From assembly GCF_002585305.1 (NCBI RefSeq), contig NZ_NUNF01000031.1, positions 16,907 through 22,569 of the forward strand: a stretch of 5,663 nucleotides of DNA. The letters are read 5' to 3'. Origin of the DNA: Bacillus sp. AFS037270. GTDB taxonomy: Bacteria > Bacillota > Bacilli > Bacillales_B > DSM-18226. Below are positions 1 through 5,640 of the stretch, one piece after another. Within the stretch, counting starts at the first letter, position 1; each line of letters begins with the position of its first letter. Below the pieces are notes generated by a model that searched no databases, had not been told where the DNA came from, and saw only the letters and a list, made by a program, of their open reading frames with translations. Both the position numbers and the translations under genes were made by a program.

Positions 1-34
1 TTATGACCCCGAGCCCCTAGCCGCTGGAGCTAGA
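1..34 (-). repeat. Partial copy of a dispersed intergenic repeat, left edge
   Basis: Read on the minus strand, this stretch contains AGCTCCAGCGGCTAGGGGCT followed by CGGGGTCATAA. It resembles the sequence at 5641-5663, which lies in the opposite orientation: over 21 aligned bases 16 match, and four of the five differences are G/C exchanges. The core can fold into a 6-bp stem (AGCTCC with GGGGCT, one G-T pair). From memory, elements with this AGCTCCAGCG core are scattered between genes in many Bacillaceae genomes; I cannot verify that here. It is cut by the window edge, so its full length is unknown, and it is non-coding. Confidence 0.6.
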
Positions 35-73
35 TAATCTTCAAAGTCTTTTAAATAAATTAATGAAATTATA

Positions 74-113
74 AAGAGTGCTGATGCCATTTTGCATCAG
101 CACTCTTTTGTTT
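74..113 (+). terminator. Rho-independent terminator upstream of yugN
   Basis: A perfect 14-bp stem (74-87 with 94-107) closes a 6-nt loop and runs into a T-rich tail, TTTTGTTT (106-113). The tail lies on the plus side only; the other flank is A/T mixed, so it should act on plus-strand transcripts. It most likely ends a gene left of the window. It sits only 38 bp before the yugN start codon, so an attenuator role in a yugN leader is also possible. Confidence 0.85.
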
Positions 114-136
114 GGGGAAACTAACACTATCAAAAA

Positions 137-143
137 GGGGGGG
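137..143 (+). promoter_or_regulatory. Ribosome binding site that sets the yugN start
   Basis: AAAAA followed by seven G residues (132-143) can pair with the 16S anti-Shine-Dalgarno sequence, with G-U wobble. It ends 8 nt before the ATG at 152 but only 2 nt before the in-frame TTG at 146. This favours ATG 152. Confidence 0.7.
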
Positions 144-151
144 ATTTGTAT

Positions 152-562
152 ATGTTTGAAATTCAATCCAAGATCGAAGGAAAACAATTTGACCTGTATA
201 AGCTTGAGCAAAAATTAAAGCCAATCGGCTATACGATTGGCGGGAATTGGGATTATGATCATGGTGCATTCGACTATAAACTGAATGACGAAGAAAGTTA
301 TCAGTTTTTAAGGGTGCCATTTACGGCTGTTGATGGCGAGCTGGATAGCAAAGGATGTACGGTTGAAGTCGGCAGACCGTTCCTATTGTCACATCAGTAT
401 GAATACGGAATTGATGAGCACGGCGATACCGGTAACTTTTCAGCTACCCTAAATCAATTTCAAGCTCCTATTGATTCGGATGCCGATATTCCTACTCAAT
501 ATATCGATAGGGGAAAAAGGTTAGTGGCCGATTTAGAAAACGTCCTTTTACCTACCCAATAA
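152..562 (+). CDS. yugN: YugN-like family protein
   Basis: The gene encodes a 136-residue soluble protein beginning MFEIQSKIEG. It is recognised as a member of the YugN-like family, small Bacillaceae proteins of about 130-140 residues with no established biochemical function. The N-terminal SKIEGK segment, the central GGNWDYDHGAFDYKL stretch and the length all fit. There is no signal peptide, membrane helix or obvious catalytic motif, and the protein is acidic, so it is probably cytoplasmic. ATG 152 is chosen over the in-frame TTG at 146 because of Shine-Dalgarno spacing. The TAA stop (560-562) directly abuts the stop of the convergent yugO gene, a pairing I recall from B. subtilis. No convincing promoter was seen: the terminator ends 38 bp upstream, so transcription must begin near or before that hairpin. 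The family call is fairly sure; the function is unknown. Confidence 0.85.
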   Translation: MFEIQSKIEGKQFDLYKLEQKLKPIGYTIGGNWDYDHGAFDYKLNDEESYQFLRVPFTAVDGELDSKGCTVEVGRPFLLSHQYEYGIDEHGDTGNFSATLNQFQAPIDSDADIPTQYIDRGKRLVADLENVLLPTQ

Positions 563-1549
563 CTATTTAAATGTCAATAATTTATCATTTTCTTCAATTT
601 CAAAAGAGTTGGGGGGATTTAGAATCGTTTCATCCCCTCTTTTTAATCCGATTAATAAACATCCATCCTCAATCAGTTCAACACCAATTTCCCTGAAGCT
701 CCTTCCGATATCCGCTCTTTTTACGGAATTAGTGAAGAGCCTGCTTTCTTGCAGTTGATTGATCACATTTAATAATAGTCCATCTCCATTAGAATGGAGG
801 CTGTTAATCATAAAGACACTTGTTAATTTATTGGATTGGATTACCTCATCTGCTCCTGCGCGTCTTGCATTGATCACTTGTTCAGCCGTCAAGATTTCAA
901 TGATACATTTTACTTGTGGACACAGGCCCTTAATCGTAAGTAATGTTAAGATGCTGTTCATATCTGCTTGAAGTTCATCGTTCCCACGGTCAGCTGTAAT
1001 GAGTACTTTTTCCGCATTTTCAATATCACTTTTCATTATCGTATCATCCACATGGCCTTTTCCCTGGATAAAATGGACAAATCTCGATTTAACCGGATTT
1101 GCTTCAAGTGTCTCATCAATTAAGACGATCATTTGCTGATCATTTGTTCTGGTTAGCTTATGAATTAATTCTTTTGACCGCTCATTCCAACCGATGATAA
1201 TGATATGACCAGCCCCTTTAAAAGGGATTTTACCTTCTGAAAGGGCATCTTGTTTGGTAACAGCCGCAGCAGCTAATGTCCCAAAATAGGAGGACACAAA
1301 GGCCACGCCAAATAGGATTAATAGTAAGGCAGTTACTCTGCCAAAGAATGAATGGGGCACATAATCACCATATCCAACGGTGGATGCTGTAATAATCGCC
1401 CACCAAATCCCATCAAAGATGGTTGGGAAGGTATCAGGCTCTAAAAAGTGTATCGTAATCCCAAATGTAAGAAAGACCAATAAAGCCATCATTAAGATGC
1501 GTACTAGAAGCGGTAAGCGTAAAAAGCCTATATAAACTCTGTTTGGCAT
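563..1549 (-). CDS. yugO: YugO-like two-helix potassium channel with RCK domain
   Basis: The gene encodes a 328-residue inner-membrane K+ channel subunit of the MthK type, expected to work as a tetramer. TM1 is about residues 12-35, followed by a pore helix and the selectivity filter TVGYGD at 57-62. TM2 is about 72-97, with a glycine at 81 where MthK-type channels hinge. A cytosolic RCK_N Rossmann-like domain starts at about 113; GHIIIIGWNERS stands where a GxGxxG loop would be, and IVLIDE (141-146) is the second-strand acidic end. An RCK_C domain covers roughly 255-328. B. subtilis YugO is about this long and is reported as the channel behind K+ signalling in biofilms. The start is ATG 1549, 6 nt after GAGGTG; the upstream in-frame GTG at 1558 lies inside that site. 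The gene converges on yugN with no intergenic base. I see no mstX (Mistic) gene upstream, although B. subtilis has one there. No clear promoter was found. Confidence 0.93.
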   Translation of the reverse strand: MPNRVYIGFLRLPLLVRILMMALLVFLTFGITIHFLEPDTFPTIFDGIWWAIITASTVGYGDYVPHSFFGRVTALLLILFGVAFVSSYFGTLAAAAVTKQDALSEGKIPFKGAGHIIIIGWNERSKELIHKLTRTNDQQMIVLIDETLEANPVKSRFVHFIQGKGHVDDTIMKSDIENAEKVLITADRGNDELQADMNSILTLLTIKGLCPQVKCIIEILTAEQVINARRAGADEVIQSNKLTSVFMINSLHSNGDGLLLNVINQLQESRLFTNSVKRADIGRSFREIGVELIEDGCLLIGLKRGDETILNPPNSFEIEENDKLLTFK

Positions 1550-1555
1550 CACCGG

Positions 1556-1561
1556 CACCTC
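1556..1561 (-). promoter_or_regulatory. Ribosome binding site that sets the yugO start
   Basis: The minus strand reads GAGGTG, then CCGGTG, then ATG at 1549. The 6-nt spacing is right for ATG 1549, and the alternative GTG codon at 1558-1556 forms part of the site itself. This gives a 328-residue protein rather than 331. Confidence 0.8.
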
Positions 1562-1710
1562 GTTTCTATACTAGATATTATGGTCAAAAATAGTAAGTCC
1601 CATAATCTTTTACCGTTATTTCGTTGGTTGGTCCAATGCTCACGCAACATAGTTGGGGTGGATGGCATTTGGAGGTGTAATATTTAATTTAACGACGATT
1701 GTTCTTTTTA

Positions 1711-1970
1711 CGCCATTTGGGTCGCCAAACTCCGATAGAAGACCTAAACGTTTTTTTAAATCCAATGAAGGTCGTTATTAGCCTTGATAGGCGACCCAAG
1801 CTTGAAAAAAAATGCAATGAAGGTCGTCAATAGCCTTGATAGACGACCAAGCTTGAAAGAATAATTCAATGAAGGTCGTCAATAGTCTGGCTAGAGGATA
1901 CGAGCTTGGATAAAAATTCAATAACTTCCTCAATAACCGCGATTGACGATTAATCAATGCCCGTCGTCAC
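1711..1970. repeat. Array of about five degenerate 52-bp tandem repeats with hairpins
   Basis: Units begin near 1711, 1763, 1815, 1867 and 1919, a spacing of exactly 52 bp each time. Units 2 and 3 are near-identical over their first 44 bases (three substitutions and one 1-nt indel). Unit 4 shares the first 19 bases (CAATGAAGGTCGTCAATAG) and AGCTTG. Unit 1 keeps GATAG and GACC in register. Unit 5 is strongly eroded. Within a unit, GGTCGTC (1822-1828) pairs with GACGACC (1842-1848); unit 2 has the same arms with two G-T wobble pairs (1770-1776 with 1790-1796). Each good unit continues with the palindrome CAAGCTTG (1797-1804, 1848-1855) and an A-rich tail. There is no coding frame and no cas gene. 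It could be a decaying tandem repeat, a cluster of small mobile repeats, protein-binding sites or a structured transcript. Confidence 0.8.
1716..1757 (+). terminator. Possible terminator-like hairpin in the first 52-bp unit
   Basis: TTTGGGTC (1716-1723) pairs with GACCTAAA (1741-1748) through eight pairs including one G-T. Two bases later comes a run of seven T (1751-1757). The 17-nt loop is long and the stem is moderately AT-rich, so this is weak as a terminator. No plus-strand gene ends nearby. Confidence 0.3.
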
Positions 1971-1998
1971 GATCAAGTTCCATATATCTAGACAATAG

Positions 1999-2023
1999 AA
2001 AAAAGCAGCTTTTTTTGTTTTTT
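1999..2023 (+). terminator. Terminator-like hairpin ahead of the ykoS-like gene
   Basis: AAAAAAG (1999-2005) pairs with CTTTTTT (2009-2015) around a 3-nt CAG loop, followed by further T residues (TGTTTTTT, 2016-2023). The AGCAGCT core flanked by A and T runs is common in Bacillus terminators, but the stem is almost all A-T. No gene on the plus strand ends upstream of it except yugN, over 1.4 kb away. It may end a transcript of the repeat array, insulate the downstream operon, or act as an attenuator. Confidence 0.5.
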
Positions 2024-2050
2024 GGAATAAATTTCATTCCTTCAGTAAAT
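2022..2050 (+). promoter_or_regulatory. Candidate promoter with a palindrome in the spacer, for the ykoS-ykoT operon
   Basis: TTGGAA (2022-2027) and GTAAAT (2045-2050) are 17 bp apart and match the sigma-A consensus at 4/6 and 3/6 positions. The spacer is overlapped by the imperfect palindrome GGAATAAATTTCATTCC (2024-2040; symmetric except for one pair around the central base), which could be an operator. A start near 2057 would give a leader of about 34 nt containing the AGGGGTG ribosome site (2077-2083). The -10 match is poor, so this is tentative. Confidence 0.25.
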
Positions 2051-2090
2051 TTTAAAATGGAAGAACTCTTGAACATAGGGGTGTAGAAGA

Positions 2091-3767
2091 GTGGTTATTG
2101 AAACGAAAAAGGAGCGCAGCTTAATCCTTTTCGCTTTAATTGTGATTGCGGTCTATCTCTCTCCACTATTTATTTTGCAGGAAAATGCCCATATCCGGGT
2201 TCATGATAATCTGGACTCAAATTTAGCTTGGTATAAGGTATTAGCAAGAAGTGGGGAAATGTTTGGCAGCGTCAATGCCGTCATTCCGCAAATTATTAAT
2301 GGACAATTATCGAGAAATGCTATTGGGACGGAATATAGTGTGATTGTCTGGTTATATGCGCTCTTTCCGACAATGATTGCCTACGGATTAAGCCAAGCAC
2401 TCACAAGGATTGTTGCTTTCTTTGGTATGTATTTATTGCTTAAAGACCACCTAATGCCAGGTGATAAATGGCTTGTCATAAAAATTGGCAGTGCACTTGC
2501 TTTTGCTCTAACCCCTTTTTGGCCGTCAGGGATGCTAAGCACACTAGGCATGCCAATAGCGCTATGGGCATTTCTCAATATCCGAAAGCATGAAGATACA
2601 TGGAAAGACTATCTGGTGCTGACACTACTTCCTTTGTATGCAAGCATAGTATTAGGTTTTTTCTTTTTTCTAAGTGCGATAGGGGTATTTTGGTTATGGG
2701 ATGTTTTACGCGGGAAGGGCTGGAACCTTCGCTTTTTATTTGCGATTAGTTACATGACGGGTATTTTTATGCTGGTGGAATATCGGCTTATTTATTCTTT
2801 TTTGTTTTCCTCCGAACCTAATAGCCGTGATGAATACTTCCATGCGTATCTTCCATTTTGGAGAGTTGTTAGGCTTTTTGTGAAAAATTACTTACTTGGA
2901 CACACGCATGTAATGACCGTACATACCCTCATTATTCTGCCGGCCACCTTAATGGCGATCTATATCGTGTTTACCAAAAAGCTTTGGGAGCAGGAAAAGC
3001 TTTATGTCTTTTTATTTGGATTAAATATATTCCTGTCATTATGGTATGCCTTTTGGTTTTATGAGGGGTGGCTGCCATTAACAAAAATCTTTCACTTTAT
3101 GGATACCTTTAATTTTGCCCGCTACCATTTCTTAAGACCAATGGTGATTTATGCCAGTTTTGCCCTTGCCTTAAAAATTATTGCCGTTCATGGACTCGAT
3201 GGGATAAAAATTGCTAAATGGCTGATCGTTTCGCAAATTGTTTTTTTAGGTTTATTGAATGATGAAATCATCTACCGGGAGAAGCCAACGGTTAAGGAGT
3301 TTTTTGCAGAAGACTTATTTACCGAAATAAAGGATTATATCGGCCAAAATCCCGAAGAATACCGTGTGGCTAGTATCGGACTCCATCCGGCCATTTCTCA
3401 ATTCAACGGTTTTTATACGATTGATACCTATAACAATTTTTATCCATTAAGCTATAAACATCAGTTTAGAAAAATAATTGCTAAGGAATTATCAAAAAAT
3501 AAATCAATCCAAAAATACTACGATAAGTGGGGAGGGCGCTGTTACCTTTTTACAGCCCAGCTTGGGAAAAGATATATGATTAAGAAGGACTCAAAACGGC
3601 ATTTAAAAAATCTTCAGCTAAATACGGAAGTCTTTAAGGAGATGGGCGGCCGATATATCTTTTCAAGCCTTCCAATCGACAATGCCAGCCAGAACAAGCT
3701 TTTACTTGAAAGGGTATTCTCTTCAAAAAATTCAGCCTGGAAGATTTATTTATATAAAACCATGTAA
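2091..3767 (+). CDS. ykoS: YkoS-like polytopic membrane protein, putative GT-C-type sugar transferase
   Basis: The gene encodes 558 residues with about ten hydrophobic segments between residues 11 and 390, then a soluble C-terminal part of roughly 165 residues. The best match I recall is the YkoS family (DUF6044). HDNLDSNLAWYKVL (38-51), just after the first membrane segment, places acidic residues where lipid-sugar-dependent GT-C enzymes carry them in their first extracellular loop. The C-terminal part has a YTIDTYNNFYPL stretch (442-453). Its direct neighbour is a YkoT-like GT2 enzyme 18 bp downstream, as in B. subtilis. I therefore infer that it accepts a polyprenyl-phosphate-linked sugar and transfers it to a cell-envelope acceptor; activity and acceptor are not shown by the sequence. 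The start is GTG 2091, 7 nt after AGGGGTG; no better ATG lies nearby. A permease role, as older annotations suggest, cannot be excluded. Confidence 0.8.
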   Translation: MVIETKKERSLILFALIVIAVYLSPLFILQENAHIRVHDNLDSNLAWYKVLARSGEMFGSVNAVIPQIINGQLSRNAIGTEYSVIVWLYALFPTMIAYGLSQALTRIVAFFGMYLLLKDHLMPGDKWLVIKIGSALAFALTPFWPSGMLSTLGMPIALWAFLNIRKHEDTWKDYLVLTLLPLYASIVLGFFFFLSAIGVFWLWDVLRGKGWNLRFLFAISYMTGIFMLVEYRLIYSFLFSSEPNSRDEYFHAYLPFWRVVRLFVKNYLLGHTHVMTVHTLIILPATLMAIYIVFTKKLWEQEKLYVFLFGLNIFLSLWYAFWFYEGWLPLTKIFHFMDTFNFARYHFLRPMVIYASFALALKIIAVHGLDGIKIAKWLIVSQIVFLGLLNDEIIYREKPTVKEFFAEDLFTEIKDYIGQNPEEYRVASIGLHPAISQFNGFYTIDTYNNFYPLSYKHQFRKIIAKELSKNKSIQKYYDKWGGRCYLFTAQLGKRYMIKKDSKRHLKNLQLNTEVFKEMGGRYIFSSLPIDNASQNKLLLERVFSSKNSAWKIYLYKTM

Positions 3768-3785
3768 GCAGCGAGGGGATTATAA

Positions 3786-4826
3786 ATGATAGAACCAGTC
3801 CTTACCATTGTTGTACCATGCTATAACGAGGAAGCAGTTTTACCAGACACCATTGAACAGCTCGAGGGGCAGCTAAAAGAACTTATCGATGATGAGCTTG
3901 TTTCAAAACAAAGTAAAATCTTATTTGTTGATGACGGAAGTAAGGATCGAACATGGGAGCTAATTTATAAGGAAGGGCTTCGCAATGACTATGTCCGCGG
4001 CCTGAAGTTATCGCGGAATGTCGGCCATCAAAATGCCTTGCTGGCCGGGTTATTTACTGCAAAGGAGCATTCTGATTGTGTGATTTCGATTGATGCAGAC
4101 CTCCAGGATGATATCCGGGTTATTCGTGAATTTATCGTCAGGTTCCATCAGGGCTATGAAATTGTGTATGGTGTCCGCAAAGGGCGAGAAACGGATACGC
4201 TATTTAAGCGAAGCACAGCCCAAGGGTTTTACAAACTAATGAAAAAAATGGGTGTTGACCTTGTTTATAATCATGCCGATTTTCGGCTATTAAGCAAACG
4301 TGCTGTCCAAGAACTCGAGCGTTTCAATGAGGTTAATTTATTTTTAAGGGGTATTGTTCCATTACTAGGTTTTCGTTCCGATGTCGTTTACTATGACCGC
4401 TTAGAACGACAGGCAGGAGAAACAAAATACCCTTTAAAAAAGATGCTTGGGTTTGCCTTTGATGGAATTACATCCTTTTCTGTTTCTCCCATCCGCTTTG
4501 TATTAATAATAGGATTCGTATCTTTTTTCATGAGTTTGCTTTTTGGAGGATATTTCTTATACCTTAAATTTTTTGGTACAACTCTAACTGGATGGACGTC
4601 CTTAATTACCTCGATCTGGTTAATTGGCGGCCTACAGCTGATTGCCATCGGATTAATAGGAGAATATGTTGGGAAAATTTATAAGGAAACCAAGAACCGG
4701 CCTAAATATATTGTTGAAATTGACTCCTATTCTTTACCTGTACCAAGGCATCACTTGCTTAATCAGCCGCTAGATGAGGGCGGATTTAGTTTCGACTTTA
4801 GGAAGGTATCTGAATCAAATAAGTAA
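3786..4826 (+). CDS. ykoT: YkoT-like GT2 family glycosyltransferase, membrane-anchored
   Basis: The gene encodes 346 residues of the GtrB/DPM1/ArnC type: a cytosolic GT-A domain followed by two membrane helices. Visible motifs are VPCYNEE (10-16), VDDGSKDRTW (48-57), SRNVGHQNA (76-84), the metal/nucleotide-sugar site DADLQDD (103-109), ADFRLL (164-169) and AGETKYPLKKML (210-221). Helices lie at about 236-260 and 270-293. Such enzymes move a sugar from a nucleotide donor to undecaprenyl phosphate on the cytoplasmic face; the sugar here cannot be read from sequence. DLQDD replaces the DLQDPP common in this family, but the metal-binding DxD is intact. The ATG follows GAGGGG (3773-3778) by 7 nt and lies 18 bp after the ykoS-like stop, so the two genes are co-transcribed. 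A terminator follows. A GtrA-type flippase, usually needed to turn the lipid-sugar outward, is absent here and may be encoded elsewhere, as YngA is in B. subtilis. Confidence 0.9.
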   Translation: MIEPVLTIVVPCYNEEAVLPDTIEQLEGQLKELIDDELVSKQSKILFVDDGSKDRTWELIYKEGLRNDYVRGLKLSRNVGHQNALLAGLFTAKEHSDCVISIDADLQDDIRVIREFIVRFHQGYEIVYGVRKGRETDTLFKRSTAQGFYKLMKKMGVDLVYNHADFRLLSKRAVQELERFNEVNLFLRGIVPLLGFRSDVVYYDRLERQAGETKYPLKKMLGFAFDGITSFSVSPIRFVLIIGFVSFFMSLLFGGYFLYLKFFGTTLTGWTSLITSIWLIGGLQLIAIGLIGEYVGKIYKETKNRPKYIVEIDSYSLPVPRHHLLNQPLDEGGFSFDFRKVSESNK

Positions 4827-4839
4827 TGTTTAAAACGGT

Positions 4840-4872
4840 GGGCTTTCTATTAAATGTGGAAAGCTCTTTTTT
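4840..4872 (+). terminator. Rho-independent terminator of the ykoS-ykoT operon
   Basis: GGGCTTTCT (4840-4848) pairs with GGAAAGCTC (4858-4866) through nine pairs, two of them G-T, around a 9-nt loop. Six T follow (4867-4872), then another T-rich run. It lies 14 nt after the stop codon and separates the operon from the lysE-like gene. Confidence 0.8.
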
Positions 4873-4882
4873 CTATTTTTTA

Positions 4883-4892
4883 GTTGTACAAC
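4883..4892. promoter_or_regulatory. Perfect 10-bp palindrome GTTGTACAAC in the lysE leader
   Basis: GTTGTACAAC reads the same on both strands. It overlaps TTGTAC (4884-4889), a weak -35 candidate 17 bp before TACACA (4907-4912). It could be part of an operator, but a 10-bp palindrome alone is weak evidence. Confidence 0.25.
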
Positions 4893-4911
4893 CCTCTCCT
4901 TTTGAATACAC

Positions 4912-4935
4912 ATGGATAGACAGGCATCTATCCAT
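4912..4935. promoter_or_regulatory. Perfect 9-bp inverted repeat ahead of the lysE-like gene
   Basis: ATGGATAGA (4912-4920) is followed after 6 nt (CAGGCA) by its exact reverse complement TCTATCCAT (4927-4935). It ends 6 nt before the G-rich ribosome site (4942). There is no T run, so it is not a terminator. As DNA it could be an operator for a dimeric repressor near the transcription start; as RNA it would form a stem next to the ribosome site. No regulator gene is adjacent. Confidence 0.6.
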
Positions 4936-4941
4936 CGCTTT

Positions 4942-4952
4942 GGGGGGAGAGG
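4942..4952 (+). promoter_or_regulatory. Ribosome binding site that sets the lysE-like start
   Basis: GGGGGGAGAGG lies 5 nt before ATG 4958. The reading frame is open back to an ATG at 4826, but that codon overlaps the stop of the upstream gene, lacks a good ribosome site, and the extension would run through the terminator. The start at 4958 is therefore chosen. Confidence 0.8.
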
Positions 4953-4957
4953 TATTA

Positions 4958-5584
4958 ATGAATGTATTTTTGAGCTATATACTGTTGGGGTTATCGCTAG
5001 CCGCTCCAATTGGGCCCATTAATGCGGCACAAATTGATCGGGGAATAAGAAATGGCTTTATGCACTCATGGCTTATTGGGGTAGGGGCCGTGGTGGCAGA
5101 TGGAATTTATATGCTTGTTGTTTACATAGGTGTGGTTCAATTCCTAGAGACCGCTTTTATGCAAACCTTCCTGTGGTTCTTTGGCTGTTTTGTCCTGATG
5201 TATACAGGAATCGAAACCTTTATGAATGCTGGAAAAATAAATCTACAACAGGCACGAGGCAAAGAACCGCTTTATAAATCATTTTTTTCGGGTTTTTTGA
5301 TGTCGATTTCCAACCCCTTAACCATCCTTTTTTGGTTGGGGATTTATGGATCCGTCCTTGCTAAAACGGCGGCTACCTATGAGGCAAGCCAATTAATTCT
5401 TTATAGTAGTGCCATTTTCATCGGGCTGCTGATTTGGGATATTACGATGGCAGGTGTAGCGAGCAGCTTCCGCAAATTCTTAACGTCCCACTTACTGGTT
5501 GTTATATCCTGTCTATCCGGCATATCTTTGATTGGTTTTGGAATTTACTTTGGCATGCAAGCGTTTCATAATCTATTTGGCTAA
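4958..5584 (+). CDS. LysE/RhtB-family amino-acid exporter
   Basis: The gene encodes 208 residues, the usual length for this family of small membrane exporters. The N-terminal helix leads into the signature APIGPINAAQIDRGIRNGF (16-34), followed by AVVADGIYMLVVYIG (44-58) and the conserved SNP before TILFW in SISNPLTILFW (116-126). About six hydrophobic segments fill residues 1-30, 36-62, 67-90, 108-135, 145-170 and 178-205. Family members export amino acids or related small metabolites using the proton gradient; the substrate here is unknown. The nearest B. subtilis relatives I recall are YisU-like proteins. It is separated from the ykoT-like gene by a terminator and has its own terminator, so it appears to be transcribed alone. 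The inverted repeat at 4912-4935 is the best candidate for a control site. Confidence 0.9.
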   Translation: MNVFLSYILLGLSLAAPIGPINAAQIDRGIRNGFMHSWLIGVGAVVADGIYMLVVYIGVVQFLETAFMQTFLWFFGCFVLMYTGIETFMNAGKINLQQARGKEPLYKSFFSGFLMSISNPLTILFWLGIYGSVLAKTAATYEASQLILYSSAIFIGLLIWDITMAGVASSFRKFLTSHLLVVISCLSGISLIGFGIYFGMQAFHNLFG

Positions 5585-5585
5585 T

Positions 5586-5618
5586 AAAAAAGTCAGCCTT
5601 AGGCAGCTGACTTTTTTT
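5586..5618 (+). terminator. Rho-independent terminator of the lysE-like gene
   Basis: AAAAAAGTCAGC (5586-5597) pairs with GCTGACTTTTTT (5606-5617) in a 12-bp stem around an 8-nt loop, with a run of seven T at 5612-5618. It starts 2 nt after the stop codon. The A run on the other flank may let it also work on the opposite strand. Confidence 0.9.
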
Positions 5619-5640
5619 GGGATTTCTGAACTTGGGAAAT

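Noticed and set aside
137..143. Run of seven G as a phase-variable tract
   Set aside because: It is short, and similar G-rich ribosome sites occur before other genes here (for example 4942-4947), so it is more likely just a strong ribosome site.
146..151. TTG start adding two residues to YugN
   Set aside because: It is only 2 nt from the G tract; ATG 152 has 8-nt spacing.
759..971. Plus-strand frame within yugO
   Set aside because: It lies wholly opposite the well-supported RCK domain coding sequence and its product has no family features.
1550..1558. GTG start adding three residues to YugO
   Set aside because: The GTG is part of the Shine-Dalgarno sequence; ATG 1549 has correct spacing and gives the usual 328 residues.
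1662..1781. Small frame of 39 codons starting MAFGGVIFNL
   Set aside because: The G-rich stretch upstream is only 3 nt from the ATG, the frame runs into the repeat array, and nothing in it is recognisable.
1711..1970. Possible CRISPR array
   Set aside because: The whole 52-bp unit is repeated, including the parts that would be spacers, the units degrade outward, and no cas gene is near.
4391..4648. Minus-strand frame within the ykoT-like gene
   Set aside because: It is antisense to conserved glycosyltransferase and membrane-helix coding sequence, with no ribosome site considered convincing.
4826..4957. 44-residue N-terminal extension of the lysE-like protein
   Set aside because: It would be encoded across the ykoT terminator and the inverted repeat, lacks a ribosome site, and family members start at the MNVFLSY-type helix.
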